Part shown: piece by piece, positions 1 through 16,503 of the stretch | Layout of the letters: every line of letters starts with the position of its first letter | Position numbering within the stretch: position 1 is the stretch's first letter | Assembly (NCBI GenBank): GCA_027596075.1 | Contig: JADGJC010000089.1 | Coordinates: 62,564 to 126,563 of the forward strand | DNA length: 64,000 bases | Direction: 5' to 3' | DNA from: Rhizophlyctis rosea | Taxonomy: Eukaryota; Chytridiomycota; Chytridiomycetes; Rhizophlyctidales; Rhizophlyctidaceae | The notes under the pieces: model-generated | Told to the model about the DNA's origin: nothing | Databases searched by the model: none | The model's input: the letters and a program-made list of their open reading frames with translations, nothing else | Made by a program: the position numbers and the translations under genes

Positions 1-1671
1 TCCTCCTTTCCCAAAGCGACCGATATAGACTTTCGAGCACCCATCATGATACCTTTGCCTGCCTGCATTCCGTTCGTCAAGGGCGACGGGATCGGCGACT
101 CCTCCTTCGTCGGTTCGACGGAAACAGACTTCCGAGGTGCCTTTACTGCCGGCGACAATGGCGCAGGCGTGAGAAACTCACTATAGTCATCGCTATCCGA
201 GCTCAAAAGGTCAGAGTCGACTGATATGTCCGAGCTGCTGTCGGTAGCATTGGACGCGACTTCATCTTCTCCATCAGTATCGCTGTCTTCCGCCTCTGAG
301 AACTCCACGACGGCAGAATTTGTCGACTCCCGACGCCTCGGAGGTCGCGGCGGCAAATTAATTGGCCGAGGACGAGGACGCGGAGCACTGACGCTGGTTT
401 TTATGCGGATCTTGACTTGTTGTGCAGGAGCAGTCGGGTTGAATGTAGGAGGTTGCGGCTATAAAGTGGGTCAGTAAGATCAACTAGTACTACATTCAAG
501 GATATCGAAACCGTCCATACCGCCAGTTCTAACTTTCGCCGCTTTCGAACACTTTCTTTCTTGATTGATGGCTCATCCGATTCTCGTCTTGCCTGCTTGC
601 GAGTTAGTAAGCTTTGTTCAGATGCTTCGAGGGACGAATGCTAACAAACCGTTTTCTTCCTAGGTGATGGACGGAAATCTTCATCCTTCAAATTGCGTCA
701 GAATTGCTCAGTTTGAACAGCTGGCACACGAAAAACTCACTTCAGAATCGCTAAACAAAACAGAGGACTTCCGTTTTGCCGGGCTTGACTTCCGTTTAGA
801 ATCTCCGTGTTTCGGGGAGTCTCTAGACGCCTTCCAAGATGCAAGCAGCAGATCAGCCATACACCAAACGTGCAAAAGACCGACATACGCCTCTCGACAG
901 CTCGTACCTGGCCTTTCGTCTTGGGCGCCGGATTTGCCCTTGTCGGAATTGCAGGCGGCGGTTCCATGACACGTAAGGTCCACCATCCTGCGATTTAGGC
1001 CAATCAGTTTGGAGGCTTATACCTTGTGCCGTACACGTACATACCCGGCTGATTGAATTTGTCTGTGCCCGACGCGAACAGCTTATGTTGCGTGGAAAGG
1101 CAGCTGGCGATGGTGTTCTGCCAAGTAGCAGTTCCTGTTGCCATGACGTGAGCATTTTATCTACCGTCAAATCACTCATGAACATACTGTTCTTGTCAGG
1201 CCGAAAGTATTCCCAGTACTCGTCAATGAACGTGCATATCTCTTCTTTCCATCTCAGATACTCCTTGCCCGGATTTTGAGATAGGATGTTGTACATGACG
1301 AGTTGGACAATGATGTTCCTGCAAACGCAGTCTTAATACTCGTTTCTTATCTTGTCATTGAGAAGATTTGCGATTCACACACCAGCTGATGTTGTCTCTC
1401 TCAAATGTTTGGGTGCCGTTTCCGCATACGGAGCAGGTGAATTTGAAGAAGACATCATGTGGGAGGAGTGGCTTTGGCGTACATTGAGCGCAATCTACAA
1501 ACAGCAATGTCAATTGCAATGTATATGTTGGCACTTCAAATCCTGACAAGCACCTGAATGGAAAAGCTGGCGGCATGAGCGGCACTGGAACATTGGTTCA
1601 TCCCTGAATACATAAGACGCGTAAGACCGTAATTTCTCAAAAAAAACGTGTCCACTAAGTACAGCCTTCAT
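1..1671 (-). CDS. ASH2-type zinc-finger / winged-helix chromatin protein (3' end beyond window)
   Basis: Spliced by eye into eight exons on the minus strand: 1671-1554, 1494-1383, 1318-1188, 1134-1045, 987-908, 830-741, 592-521 and 458 to beyond position 1. All junctions are GT-AG and in frame. The protein opens with an atypical PHD-like zinc finger: CRSCRQLFH, then CAQC, then FTCSVCGNG. A winged-helix-like segment follows (EEICTFIDEYWEYFRP, then TATWQNTIASCLST). This order matches the N-terminus of ASH2L/Ash2, the COMPASS histone H3K4 methyltransferase subunit, whose helix reads similarly (FIDKYWE). The remainder is basic, Ser/Pro-rich and acidic, and probably disordered, with KRKSSPAKRKSS- and VRKRRKLE-like nuclear localisation clusters. 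Ash2 would need a SPRY domain, which must lie beyond the left edge or be absent. An MTF2/PHF19-type chromatin protein is the main alternative. The start could also be the Met at 1593. Confidence 0.6.
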
Positions 1672-2860
1672 AACCTAGCCCATGCCGTCTCGCTCGCCAC
1701 GCCCGGTCGCCCCAGAACCTGCAACGTTTCCGACCCATCCCACGGCCCCATTTGGTCAGTCCCCACCCACTGATCCTATGCTTCGCACACATCACCCATG
1801 CCTTCACCAGTCTTCGCCATTTTCACCATTCGCATCCATCACTTATGCTTTAGCATAGGCATTCAGCCTCACCACGCCCACCCCATCCCTGACCATTTCC
1901 CGAAAACTTCATCAGTAAAGCCTAAAAAATACGCACGTTTGCTTGCTCTTCCCGCAATAGCAATAGATGCCTTGCGCGTTGGCTGAGTGGTCAGCATTCC
2001 AAGTCAATGTGGAAGGCTAGTATGCACAGAGTATGAGACATGATACAGTGTTCCAAGATGGCCAGTCCGACTTTTAGTAAGATACCTCATATGGGAAAGC
2101 GGTCAAAGTGGGCAGAACGAGCTTTCGCTTTTTGATAGTTTTCGACATGGTGTTGACACACTATGAATGGTTTTGCGCTTGGTTCACAATCAAGCAAAAA
2201 ATGAAAAAGAGGCGGTCGTTCTTTGGTCCAGGACGACAAAGTTTAGGGGAGTGTCAGACAGTTTATTCAAAAGACAAAACCGACCTCTTCCACGCAGTCC
2301 ACTCTTACAGTCAGCTGTCACTGCTATGGGGAGATTTCAATATTGCGGACAAGTATGACATATGGAAAGGGTGTTGGGTTATTGGTGGCGTCAACACGGC
2401 GTGTGTTTAGGGATTAAAGTGGGTTGAGGAAGCGGTTTTGAACTCGAGAGGCGGGAAAGTCATCGATGGCATCCCATCGTGGCGGCGCAGCAGATTGACC
2501 AATCCGGCTGGATTGAGGAAACTCACTCAACCTGGCTGGAATGTTAAAATCTGGCAATGTTGTCTCACGCTGTGCCACCGTGTGTCCGTCCGGCCTGCTT
2601 CATTTGGATGACGCCGAATAGTCGGGTACGGAGGTACGGCCAGTTCAAATGATTGTTGCGGGTGGCACAAACTGCACAAATTGGGGCCCCTACCTATTTT
2701 CACGCCCGTTCGGACATTGGACCCACCCCTCATTCTGGCCTGGGCTCAGTGGGCTGGGGTCAAACAACAATGGGGGTGAAAGGCCAGATTTGGGGTGCTG
2801 TTGTGATTGACAACGCCCAAAGAAGTGGTGGGCATGCCAGCCCCCCCAGACGCCAACGAC
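1672..2860. other. Intergenic region between divergent ASH2-type and tubulin genes
   Basis: This stretch separates two divergent genes. Its open frames are short and show no recognisable domain, codon bias or plausible splicing. It contains AT-rich and C-rich patches and a tRNA-A-box-like string near 1980 that I rejected as a tRNA. I see no gene here. Confidence 0.55.
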
Positions 2861-5892
<3,032 letters not shown>

Positions 5893-8800
5893 TCACAAGC
5901 GCTTGACTGGAGTAACAGCAGTGGGCATCCGGACAAGCGCCGGTTTCAGTTCGTGGATACTCTTAGCGATGCCATCGAAATGCTCATTGAGTTGAACCTG
6001 CATTCAGGATTGTCAGCCTTGCAAGAAAGCAACCGAAGGGGAACGGATGAATTCTTACCTCGTCAAGTGCATTATAGAAAGAGCCTACTCCTTCTGGAGT
6101 TTGGGCTTTCTTTGCTGCTTCTGCAATCGCCTTTAAGGATGTTGCTCCTCGGGTCGTTCCAAAGAGGACAGTGAACACCGTTATGGGCTGCCTGGAAAAT
6201 TATGGCGAAAACGTAAGCAGTACACAAATCAACCAACTCCTCTGGATTGATCTTACCCAGCAGCTGCTGCATCTCGGCAACCTTTCTCGATGGTAGGCAG
6301 ATTATAGCGACCGTCGCCATCAGATAGAAACAAGATTATTGGCTCTCTTGAATACGAGACCTCATTAAGAGAGAGATCCAAATGGCACATAATAATAGTG
6401 GAATATACCTGTCTTTATGGACGTGACGCTTGATAACATCAAAGGCCGATACGAAAGCTGGCGTGAAATTAGTGTCCCCATCAGGCCTTTGCTGGAGCAG
6501 CACGTCCAAGACGCTCGCAGACGTTTGGTATTCATGATTTTCTAGAGTGATGTTCGCATGTCCCGAAAACCGGACAATGGATACTCATATGGGATAAGCG
6601 TATCAGTAAGTCGAGGGCCCCCTTCATTTCACCAGCTTAAATGCGCCTAACTCACCTGTGTCTGGCAACAATCTCCCGTATTGAGCAGTCACATTAAGTC
6701 GGGCGTCCAGGAACCTGCAACATGCCTCAAAGGTTGCCCCAGCCCTTGTCATATGACCATTCATCAGGCGCTGGATATACGGACTCTGAGAAGACGGCTG
6801 TCTGTCGTTATGGCCCATGGATCCCGAATTGTCCAAGACAAAGACGAAATGGAAACTGCGACTGTTGACGGCGGGATTGGTGCAAGTGAAGTAATGGCCG
6901 TCCTGTTGAAATAGTTGCCAGGACAGGAATATGAGTACATGTCGCCGACATCCCTATACGAGGGAATTGCTTACCGGGCACAGATAACCGCCGGCAGCAC
7001 CAGGCGGGAGCGCTGTCAACGGCTTGTGGAATAATGGCAAAACACAATAAGATGGGTTCTTCTCGTCGTGCTGGGTGTCAGCGCATCGGGCATAGCATTT
7101 CGCGTACTCCTCCTTCTCAGTTGTAGAAGATTGATCCTGTAGGGTGGCCGTCAGCATTGGTAGCTGCAAGAAATCTAGGCCTGTGGCCAAACCCACTCTG
7201 AAGAAGTTTCGTTTCCAATATAGAGCATGGGAGATCTCATCTTTGGCGCGGTCCGGGTTCGGGTGCAGCACCCGTACGCGGGGATCGATGTGCCTTCACG
7301 AGAAGTCATAAGCACAACAATTTTTCATTCCCCTACTCGGGCCCCTGCAGTACCTGATGCCTTTAGTGTCGGTACATTGATCCTCATCCAGGCAGAAGTC
7401 GTAGTGGGTGTGGCGACCGAGTTTAGCGCAGGCCTAAGTACCTCAGTGTCAGTCATGAATCGGATATGACACGTCAAAACAATGTACCATATTGCAAAGC
7501 CATGCCTCCCCACTATCGCCAACATTGAACCTGTTGGTCGAGGGAGCATGCAGAATGTTAGATAAGGTCCGGCAAAATGCGCGATCTGAACGGTGAGTCT
7601 CACTTGTGGATCTCGTTGTCGACTGCAAAATTGAACGTTTCAGCTTCTGCCATGAAGACCGTAGAGACCATGTTTCCATGATTCGTGTCATGCTCTCCAT
7701 CGTGTCCAAAACTTCGCTTGCAGTAATAGAGGCAGGATGGGCATTTCTGATCACAATAATGTGTCGTTTCACCGTCTTCATTATGGACATGATGCCCTTC
7801 GTGTGTCAATTTGTTGGGTGGAATGGTTTTGCAGCACGGGCGTCGATTGGATTTTTGGATGTACTGAAAATGGTTGCGATGTGAGATGGGACTCTTAAGA
7901 AAATGGTGGGCAAAGAACTTGTACCTTATCGAACAAGAATGTCTGATGTTTGTTTTGATACTCCTTCTTCGCGACCTTTTGCGGCTCGAGGACAACCTCG
8001 CATATTCCGGAATGTTCACACATTGCACGACACGGGTGCGGATGTCTGTTCCGTGGAAGCAGTCAAATAGTGAGGTTTAGAGCTTTTAGACACTGAAATG
8101 CAAAAAAACTCACCCGCAGAAGTGGAACACTCCAGGCTCCTTGACCGCGTGCAGGTGATCGGAACTTTGACAAATTCTACCGCAGCCCTCTACAGCGCAT
8201 GGGATGGGACAGCCACGGAAGCTTTCGCATATGTGGTCTTGATGGTCACCTCCTTCACATGGCATGACGCATTGGTGGGGGCAGTTGTAAGGCTGGTCGT
8301 TGGCAGTAGCATTTTGTAGAGCGCAAGGCGCGCCACAATAGTGTAGCCGGCTTTGACAGACGTGGTCGTTTCCATCATGTCCAATCTTCAGCGAACAGGT
8401 CAACTGACAGTTCTTCTTAGTGTTGTACTATCATGTTGGATTATGCCAATTGAAGTTATATATCAGTGACTCGGTTGCGGCTGTCGTCAGGGTGGAAGAA
8501 CAACTTCCTTACCTTGCAGGGTTCGCCACAAGAATGGGAGGAATCATTACAAGCATGCGAGTGACCTTCGGCGCCGCGAGCATGGCCAGCTCTGTACTGA
8601 CAAACGTGCCGAATGTCATCGTTGTGCGAATCTGTGAAGTCACACTCAAAAGGACATTTGTGATCCGTGGAGCAGTCGTGAGGGCCATCATGTCCTTGCT
8701 GCTCTAAGCATCGCAATTCACACTGAGTACATGTGTGGCCACACAAGGACCAAGCTGTGCGTAACTGAGCCAAAGCCGTATCAGCCACAAGGCTGAGGTT

Positions 8801-11800
8801 CTTCAACTCGCTCTCCATCTTTATGAATCGCGCAACGTTGTTGCTGATCCATTGTGTTATCCGGTGGGCGCGGCGATCAACCAAGAAGGATATAAATGTT
8901 TGGCATGCGTCGAACCAGGCTTTATCAGATGCGGCATCGGATCGAGGTCCCGTGTGTTTCTCGAAAAACTCAAATAGATCATGAGCGCAGACGTGGAAGG
9001 ATTCGACATCAACGAGCAACTTTAGACCAGCATCTTCAGCAATAGGAAGATCAACAAGGGTCGGCAATCCATCAACTTGCACAGTAGTCAAATCTAAAGG
9101 AGCAAATTCGTCCACTACAATGGTGTCGTCATCGTAATAGCGTAATGGTTCTGGCGGATCCAGATCTTCCATGCCGTGCTGAATGGCGATGGGCAAGGTG
9201 TTTAATAGCTGAGAGCAGCGCATTGCAACCATGCTCTTGTCTACGCTGCCCCAATCACTTATCATCAGCTTGCCCATCAAAGTCTACAGTCAATGGTAAT
9301 TAGCTGTTGACCTGCGCGAGACCTGTATCACGCAACACTTGCCTTAATTTCTTCTTTCCAAATTCGAGCAGTAACATCGCGAACCCTTGCCTGCCGCAGC
9401 TTGGCGCACACGGTGAGCATTTGAGTGTAGAAATCAGGATCGGTAAATATCGGCCAAGCAACAATCATCATTGCACCAGAATGAAGTCGCGACACGAAGT
9501 TATGTTCGGCCTCTGTCATTGAACATCGCATTGAGCACAGGTCAAAAAAGCGATATGATAGATCACTCATACCTTTGTGGACCATTTCCCCAAGTTTGCT
9601 CTCGAACTCCTTCTCTACGTCATATTGATCTTTCCGAGCGACATCTTTCACGACGATCATCAACTTCCCCTGGAAAAGCTTTGGGTTCTCCTGCGGGTCC
9701 AAAATGTTGGCGCCATCTGCAATTGAGTTATTATGCTGAATGTGAGAGACAAGAGAAGGCACCTTTGTCCGCACCTTGGAACATCTTGAACATTTGGTTC
9801 TGATTCAAATCGTTAGTATGGGTTGTGTAGGAAGTGTATAATGTGAGGGGTCATACCGTGTTGCGGCCCATCGCAAATTCCGTCTGATTGGGTTTGAATT
9901 AGTGTCAACCTTGTATTATGGCCACAAGCAATCCATTACCTTGTACATGTTGAGATTGCTAATGGCAGTACTGAAGACAGCTAGGAGCATGTCTTCCTGT
10001 GCCGAACGCTCGATGCTCCCAAGTCCCTCCAAGTCCAGCGAAACATAAACGACATCTCCTTCACGAACCAGCGCCATCCAAATGCCTTCTGTACACCTCT
10101 GTTATCTGAGTCAGCAGAAGAGCGAGAAGAATCAATAATTAGGACATCCTTACCATGGCGTTGCCGTCAAATGACGAGTCCATGATGTGATTAAGAAGAT
10201 AACTCTTTCCAACCGACTGATTTCCCATAACAGATAAGACCTAAACATAAAATGGGATCAACATTCTGGCATGGACAAAACAACAGTCGCCAAACGACAA
10301 GTAGCTACCTTTACGGTCAATTTGAGCTTCCCGAAATAATCCAGGATACTTTCGTACCAGCCAAACGTGATCTCATTGACAATTTGTCTCAATTCTTTGC
10401 CAAAGATATGGTCCGACCGAATTCCATTTATCATTGGCACAAAGCGATTTTGCTGGGCGACTGCCAGATGTATCGGGATGAGGCAATACATCTCTACCAT
10501 CCAATCCCCGATTGTTCGAGGTTGAGCACGAAGTGCGATGCTTTCAATGTGGAGGTGGCAAAGAGGGGCCACATGAACCCGAAATTGTCTGAAGCACCGT
10601 ATATCTTTCTTGGTCGAGCTTTGAAGGTCGTAAAACAATCGCAACATATAAGCGTTCGCCGTCTCAGAGAGCTTGGGTTCTATCTGTTCGGGGGTGGCAT
10701 CAATGGCAAGGGTGAGGGATCCTGCGGTAGGAGGATGTTGAGCTTTCAATGCCGCTGTGGTGGGGAAACTCTCGTATATCTCCCGGTAGACATCCAGAAA
10801 CATGTTGGTAACAACGCGTGGTTTAATGTGAAATGTGGTGTTGACACAGTCAGCATCGAAAGAGGATGCAAGTGTCATTTGGGTAGGTGAATGGACAACT
10901 TCCACCAATCGTTGCTGCGTTCCGATGACAATATAGTCGTTTACACAGACGTCGATGGGTCGTTCACACGTGAAGTGAGTCCCTTCGGCTGTTCCAACGT
11001 TGCGGTCGCCGCCTTCTCTTCGAAATTGCCATTCATTCTTCTCCGCGGTGATGTGGAGGCAATAGGATTTGACATGCCCGTCCTGTGGCCAATCATTTCA
11101 GTGGACAAAATCATTGAAATAGTGGAATTTGGGGACTTACAATTGTTGGGCCGTACAAATGCATCTGTCGCTTTATGTAAGACACTTCCAGAGTTCGTGC
11201 CAGGTCAACATCAACGTCGTCTGGTAGATTGACGACTTTGGGGTGAGATCGGATAAGATGAGCACAGAAATATACGTGGGCCATCACTCGAGAACCGGAG
11301 TTTGATAACTTTGAGTCGATGCTGTTGTCGGCCACTGTCTCAGCTGGTGCACTACTGGATGGTGCACCTGAATGGGGTTCGCCCGCTGCTGAGGCTGAGA
11401 GTGTCGCCTCGGCGGACAGTGAGGCTGACGTTCTTTGAGCATTCTGAGCAAGCGCTTGTTCAGCGCATTCTTCCTGTTTCCGCGCCAAGTGAGTACTAAA
11501 TTCCTCATCATAAGCTACTTGGGCTTCCGGGTCGAACGTGAATATGGGCTCCTGCATATTGTCAACCGAAACACGATCTCTAGCCGCTTCATCATCAGTA
11601 AGTGACGCTGACGCTCGGATCGATGGGACAGACGCATCGGTATCCAGGATTGATCGTTCTTCAGCGGTTTCAACGTGGAGGGGCGGAACGTTTTCGGCAG
11701 GTGCGGGGCTGTCGATTGTCGAAGATGAATCAGCGGAATGGGCGCCGGTGTCCAGGGAGTATTGTGCGGTTTGCAAAGTCTCGAGGGAATCGTTCGGCAG

Positions 11801-14800
11801 TCCTTCCTCTACTAAGACAATCATGCACGCCGCGTCAGGTGTGATAAGCGTCTTTATGCGATTAGGTGGCACTTCGAAGTGCCAAGTATGGAAATTCAAC
11901 GTCAACATGTTCAAAATGCGGACGCGTCCATTTCGCTCAATGAGACATAACTATATGCGAAAAGGTGGTGAATAACGTAATCGCACCAAGTCGTGATAGA
12001 AATAGCATCACCTCGTCGGTCCCCGTGAAATGCATTTCTGTAATATCCGCGGCAGTGGGGGCACTACCGTACCACTGCCACACTGGGTGATTTTTGATCT
12101 GATTTGTAAGCTCACTCCACGTCTCATTGAACTTGTAACTGTTGATCTGAAGGAGATTGAGAACCGAATTAGCTTCATCTTAGAGAAAGATCTGCTGCCA
12201 CCACTGACCTGAGCGCTACTGTGTTCATAACAAACAATCGTTCGGCAATGTTCGCTGAATGTGACCAGAGCGTCGTCGCTTTGGAGTCGTTTCAGTATTT
12301 TGTCCTTCAACTTGTGGTGAGGCCCATAGTGCAACGCAAGGTTGTCGGCAGCGGTGACGAGCAAAAAATTCTCGTTTGGCAATTTATGAATTTTCCTGGA
12401 TGGTGAGAAGTTTTAGCTCCACGTCCCGCCTCTGAAATTGTCAAGAACGCATCAAACCTTATTTTTCTTTCCCCCATATTGAAAGAAACGGTTTTATGAA
12501 TCACAGGCTTCGGCGTCGTGCAGTCCAGGTTCTCAGCATATTCCAACGAATGGGTGTCAACCGCAATCAACGAAACATTGTATATATTCCAAATGGTTGT
12601 CTTCGCAGACATCGTTTCCACTACGCCCGTGACCCGGTAGTCTACGTAATGCCCGTACCCCTTGTTTACTGCGAGTTTGAAGAGAGGATTCAGGCACAAT
12701 CAGTTGAATTTTAGTCGGACCATGAGTACGGCACTAACGACCACTTACTCTTGAAAGTATTGATGGTGATTTTGTCGCTGTGGGAACCAATTTTCAAATC
12801 AATGTAAGAGTTGTGTTGCTGTGTCCACACCTGCTGAACTTACGGTCCCGATGTGAGGTTCTCCAATCTTTCCTTCATCAGCGTAAATTGATCCTTTCTT
12901 TCGAAATCCAAAAAGGCTTCGGTCAGCAATTGAGGCAGCCTCGCAAATATTTTCGCATTGATTGACCATTTGTCAGACTTGAAAACCGGCCGCCTAAACC
13001 ATTCGTCTTGGAGGTGCTTCCTGGCCGAGAGGAACTCCTGCTGGAAGATTCGGATCAAGTTGTCACTATCGGCGATTTGGCTCGCTACATCCTGTGACGT
13101 CCAAACTTCGGCTTCGCGTCTAGCATCCTGCGCGATGCTCTCCGGCATCCCAAAGTCTCGGCAAATCTGGTGGCAGGAAGGCAGACTTTCCACGTTCATG
13201 TATGGGAGGGCCCAATCCTGCCAGCTTGCGGCCCCAGTGACAGAGGGACCCAGGTAATCGAACGCTCGTTTGAAGAACGGAATTCTGCGGACCAATCTCT
13301 TCCAATGATCAGAGAGCTGGATGGCATCCTGTTCGAGTGCGAGGGCACGGTCCGGGATCCATTTCAACATACGGTTCCAACTCTCGGTATCAACTAAGCA
13401 TCAATGATTCAGGGAGCCGGTCAATTGGTACACGGTAGAGTAGCATTTACCTTCTTCAATAGCAGCTGTCGGCGGATAATGATCTGGGAGGAATCAAACC
13501 CGCCTGTTCAATTCTGGGCAGTGTACTTATCAGATGCATTCACACTCACCAAGGGTTACTTGCTGGCAATGGTTTGCCGAAATCGCAGGTTGGAATATTG
13601 CCGATTGGGATATCGCAGGTTGTGTTGTTACACTTTGAGACATCAAATCCTTCAGAGTTACAGGTTTTGAGAAAGTTTGGTATCTCTGTTCGAAGCTCCT
13701 ACCGTTCCATTTAGATGAAGCCCGTTTGGAATTTGAGTTGCATCAAACATACCCGTGATATTTCCTCATCAAATGATTAATGCACTTTGGCATCTCTTCC
13801 TCCCACTGCTGCTCATATAGCTTTTTCACAGCATTTTCCTCCGTTTTCAGATCGTTCTCGATCTTGTTAAGCTCATTCTCCAATTCTCGGGCTCGCGGGA
13901 TATATTGTATCAGGGACTTGAAGTCCGTCAACTTCATCTGGGAACTAATTTCGATTTGAAACAAGTTCAGCCAGTCCTTCAGGAGCCGAGTGTCGTAAAA
14001 GATCTGAGCTTCCGCTTTTCTCAGTGGCTTTGGTAGGTGAATTTCGGCAATTGCAAAGCCTTGAAAGGTATCGCTTGCAACAGTGATGATGGTATCCGCA
14101 GTTGCAGAGCGTGCTTCTTTACTTTGTACCTAGCATGAATCGTAGGTGCCTTGACAAGATGGGATAATACTACGAGCGTGGAGCAGCGAACCTACCGAAA
14201 AGCCCGTGTGATATTCAAAGTTGTCCTGTTGACTTTGGTTCTTTTCAACCTTGAATTCACGGAAAGTGTCGCCAACTGAAATTTTGCTCTGTTCTGGCTG
14301 CCACTCAATGCGGGAGAGGTCTTCTTCCGATAGTAGACATATTTGATGTTGCGTCAATCTCGTTAGATATCTGTAGAACTGGTCAGAATAAATTGGAATG
14401 CCCGAGAGCAAAACTGCTCCATACCTCTGCAATGTGACAACATTTTTCTTCTGCGCTTTCGTGGTAGCGTTGGTGAACGAGGCCTCGAGACCAGGCCAAT
14501 GAATCAAGAGCCCGAGATCTGCTTTCATCATCCACAGATACAAGCCCGGCACAACCGAATCCCCCGTAAGCATTTCTTGGTAACTGAGAGGAATTCAGTG
14601 CGATGCAGTCATGACATAATCCTAAATTGAGAGGATCGAACTTTACCGTGACTTTTCAATTGCACCACTGGACAGCAGGAAGGATGCAATTACGGCTGGA
14701 GAGCCGTACATCCCTACCATGGTTACTTCCAGCTTTTGAAGAACATCGAAATCGATCTTGGTGACGGAATGGAACGAGCCAGGGGATGCATCGTTGCATA

Positions 14801-15270
14801 ATTTTTCGCAATAGAACGTGCTTGGCAAAATTTTGTCCACTGATGCCAGGTTAGTCGAACAACCACATGCATTTCGACTCTGCGCACTTACCTAGACCAC
14901 CACTGGCGGTGTCCTTTCGTATTTCCATCAATCTATACATGCAAGACCCCAGCGGTTGTTCGCCGTCAGGCAGTGAGGGCACCGATGTCCCCGGGAAATC
15001 AGTCAAAAACTTTCCCTCATCACCTGACACTGTGATGTCCTCATCGTGGGCGTGCACAGACTCCCGGAGATGCGAGGCAAATTTCTTCCGAGAATGGATC
15101 ATGGCATCACAGTCTTCACAGTACAGGGCACCTTTGCAGGGACCACACTTGACAGCTGCGGGTGCCTCATCACAGCTGTCACAGTTTGATAGAGCATTAA
15201 TATTCAGCGTCGGTGCAGAGAACGTCACTTTACTAGGACCGCCGAAGACCTCGGTGTCGGACCCCAGCAT
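5893..15270 (-). CDS. Giant B-box / VLIG-GBP-like GTPase / Cys-His repeat / vWA protein
   Basis: One very large gene of more than 20 exons. An in-frame TGA lies upstream of the Met at 15270. In order: a B-box zinc finger (CDSC, CGPC, CEDCDAMIH; 15270-14892); a VLIG/URGCP-like N-terminal region (DLGLLIHWPGLE, HQICLLSEEDLSRIEW; 14583-14196); a coiled coil (about 13.9 kb); a long Ser/Ala-rich acidic linker (about 11.3-11.8 kb); a GTPase domain; Cys/His-rich repeats (about 8.76-7.63 kb) spaced like C-x3-C, GH, H-x-C; and a C-terminal vWA domain. The GTPase has Walker A GNQSVGKS (10204-10227), G3 SLDLEGLGS (about 10.03 kb) and G4-like IVVKDVARKD (about 9.65 kb). The vWA has MIDAS motif DNSGSMG (about 6.83 kb) and FLSDGDG (about 6.3 kb). 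Relatives are interferon-induced very large GTPases and GBPs, so GTP-driven assembly or scaffolding is likely. Junctions around 13.40-13.75 kb are uncertain. Function is unknown. Confidence 0.8.
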
Positions 15271-16503
15271 ATTGGTGATGCTGGTAACTTTTCAAGCTGA
15301 CAGACTTTAGTTCGTATGGAAGGTTACTTCGGTTTCAGTACTCATAACTCACTGCCACTAATTTCGATGTGTAAAGAATGGTTGAGAGACCCAATCAAAT
15401 TTCATCTGTGGTCTTGTGGTTGGAGCGCATAGGCTGACCTCTGCTTCAGGCAGTCTCGACCACACGAATGCTGTCCCGCACAATTTTGAAAACTCAGAGA
15501 GAGAGTTCTGAGGTGTGCACGGATAGATGGATGGCACTCGGACTCCAATTCCACTGGCGGGGCGTGCTCAGCCTCCCAAAGTTTCCATCTTTCCTACGTG
15601 CAAACATGTGACAGGCAACGGCGCCCAACCCAAAGTTGTGTTGTCGGAAGAGGGAGTGGAGTTTGGAGTTTGGACTGGAATTCCAGACAAAGAAGCCTTT
15701 CAAAAGAGTAGGTGTGTTTATTGAAAGAGGGCAGGCGAGGAGGGAGGTACCGGGACCTGGTCAACACACCTGCAAACCGTTACGCCTTGTGGTTGTTTCT
15801 CGCCCCGCGTTCGATTGGCGTCTTTGTGGCATCGGAGTCTCCGATTTTGTTGGCTTCGGACGGGCTTAGAAGCACTAAGCAACCACCGTCACACAGAATC
15901 CACACGCGTTCTCCTGCCTTCCTTCCAGACTTCTTCCAGGTTGCCTGTTCCAGCCATTTGCCGTGGCACCTCTGCACCTTGACCTTTCCTTGTGGTTGAG
16001 AGACTGCTCAGCTCACAGCCTCACACCCACATCGGCCTCACTTGCTCCTATCAAGGCGTGTGAGGCTGAGCAGTTCCCCGTCCGCCAGACCCTTTCAAAC
16101 TTCAAACCACTCAATTCCTTCGCCCTGGTGCGTGGTGCAATCATGTGTTACGCAGGTGGGTGCCTCCCTTCTAGCCCCCGTCTTCGACACTTGCTTTTGT
16201 GATGTCGAAGGAGTCGACTGAGTCGGGTGGTTCACGATTTGATGGATAGAATCATTCAGCAGGTGGGCACAGGCGACCTTCGCCGCCGCCACGCCATTGA
16301 CAACACCTTGACTTCGTATCGGTACTTGGGCTCACCGCCATGCATGTCACATGCACGTTGTCTTCTTCGCGGTTTCTTCTCTCCATCTCTTCTCCCTCAA
16401 TCCCTACCTCGGACAACGCTGGGACCTCACTAACCTTGGGACCTACAAGATTGAAGCGGACCAGATAGCTTCTCTCGCTACCCTATCGTATCTGTCAAAC
16501 AAC
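15271..16503. promoter_or_regulatory. Shared divergent intergenic region of the two GTPase genes
   Basis: About 1.23 kb separates the start codons of two head-to-head large-GTPase genes. It should hold both promoters and leaders. CT-rich stretches precede the dynamin-like ATG (about 16,360-16,420). I found no credible third gene and no specific operator that I can name. Confidence 0.4.

Noticed and set aside
1974..2040. tRNA-like A-box (TGGCTGAGTGG) near 1980
   Set aside because: No matching B-box (GGTTCGA-type), no cloverleaf arms and no acceptor stem pairing in the next 90 bases.
2108..2410. Plus-strand frame of 100 residues upstream of tubulin
   Set aside because: No domain, no start context and no splicing pattern. 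It lies in the divergent intergenic region.
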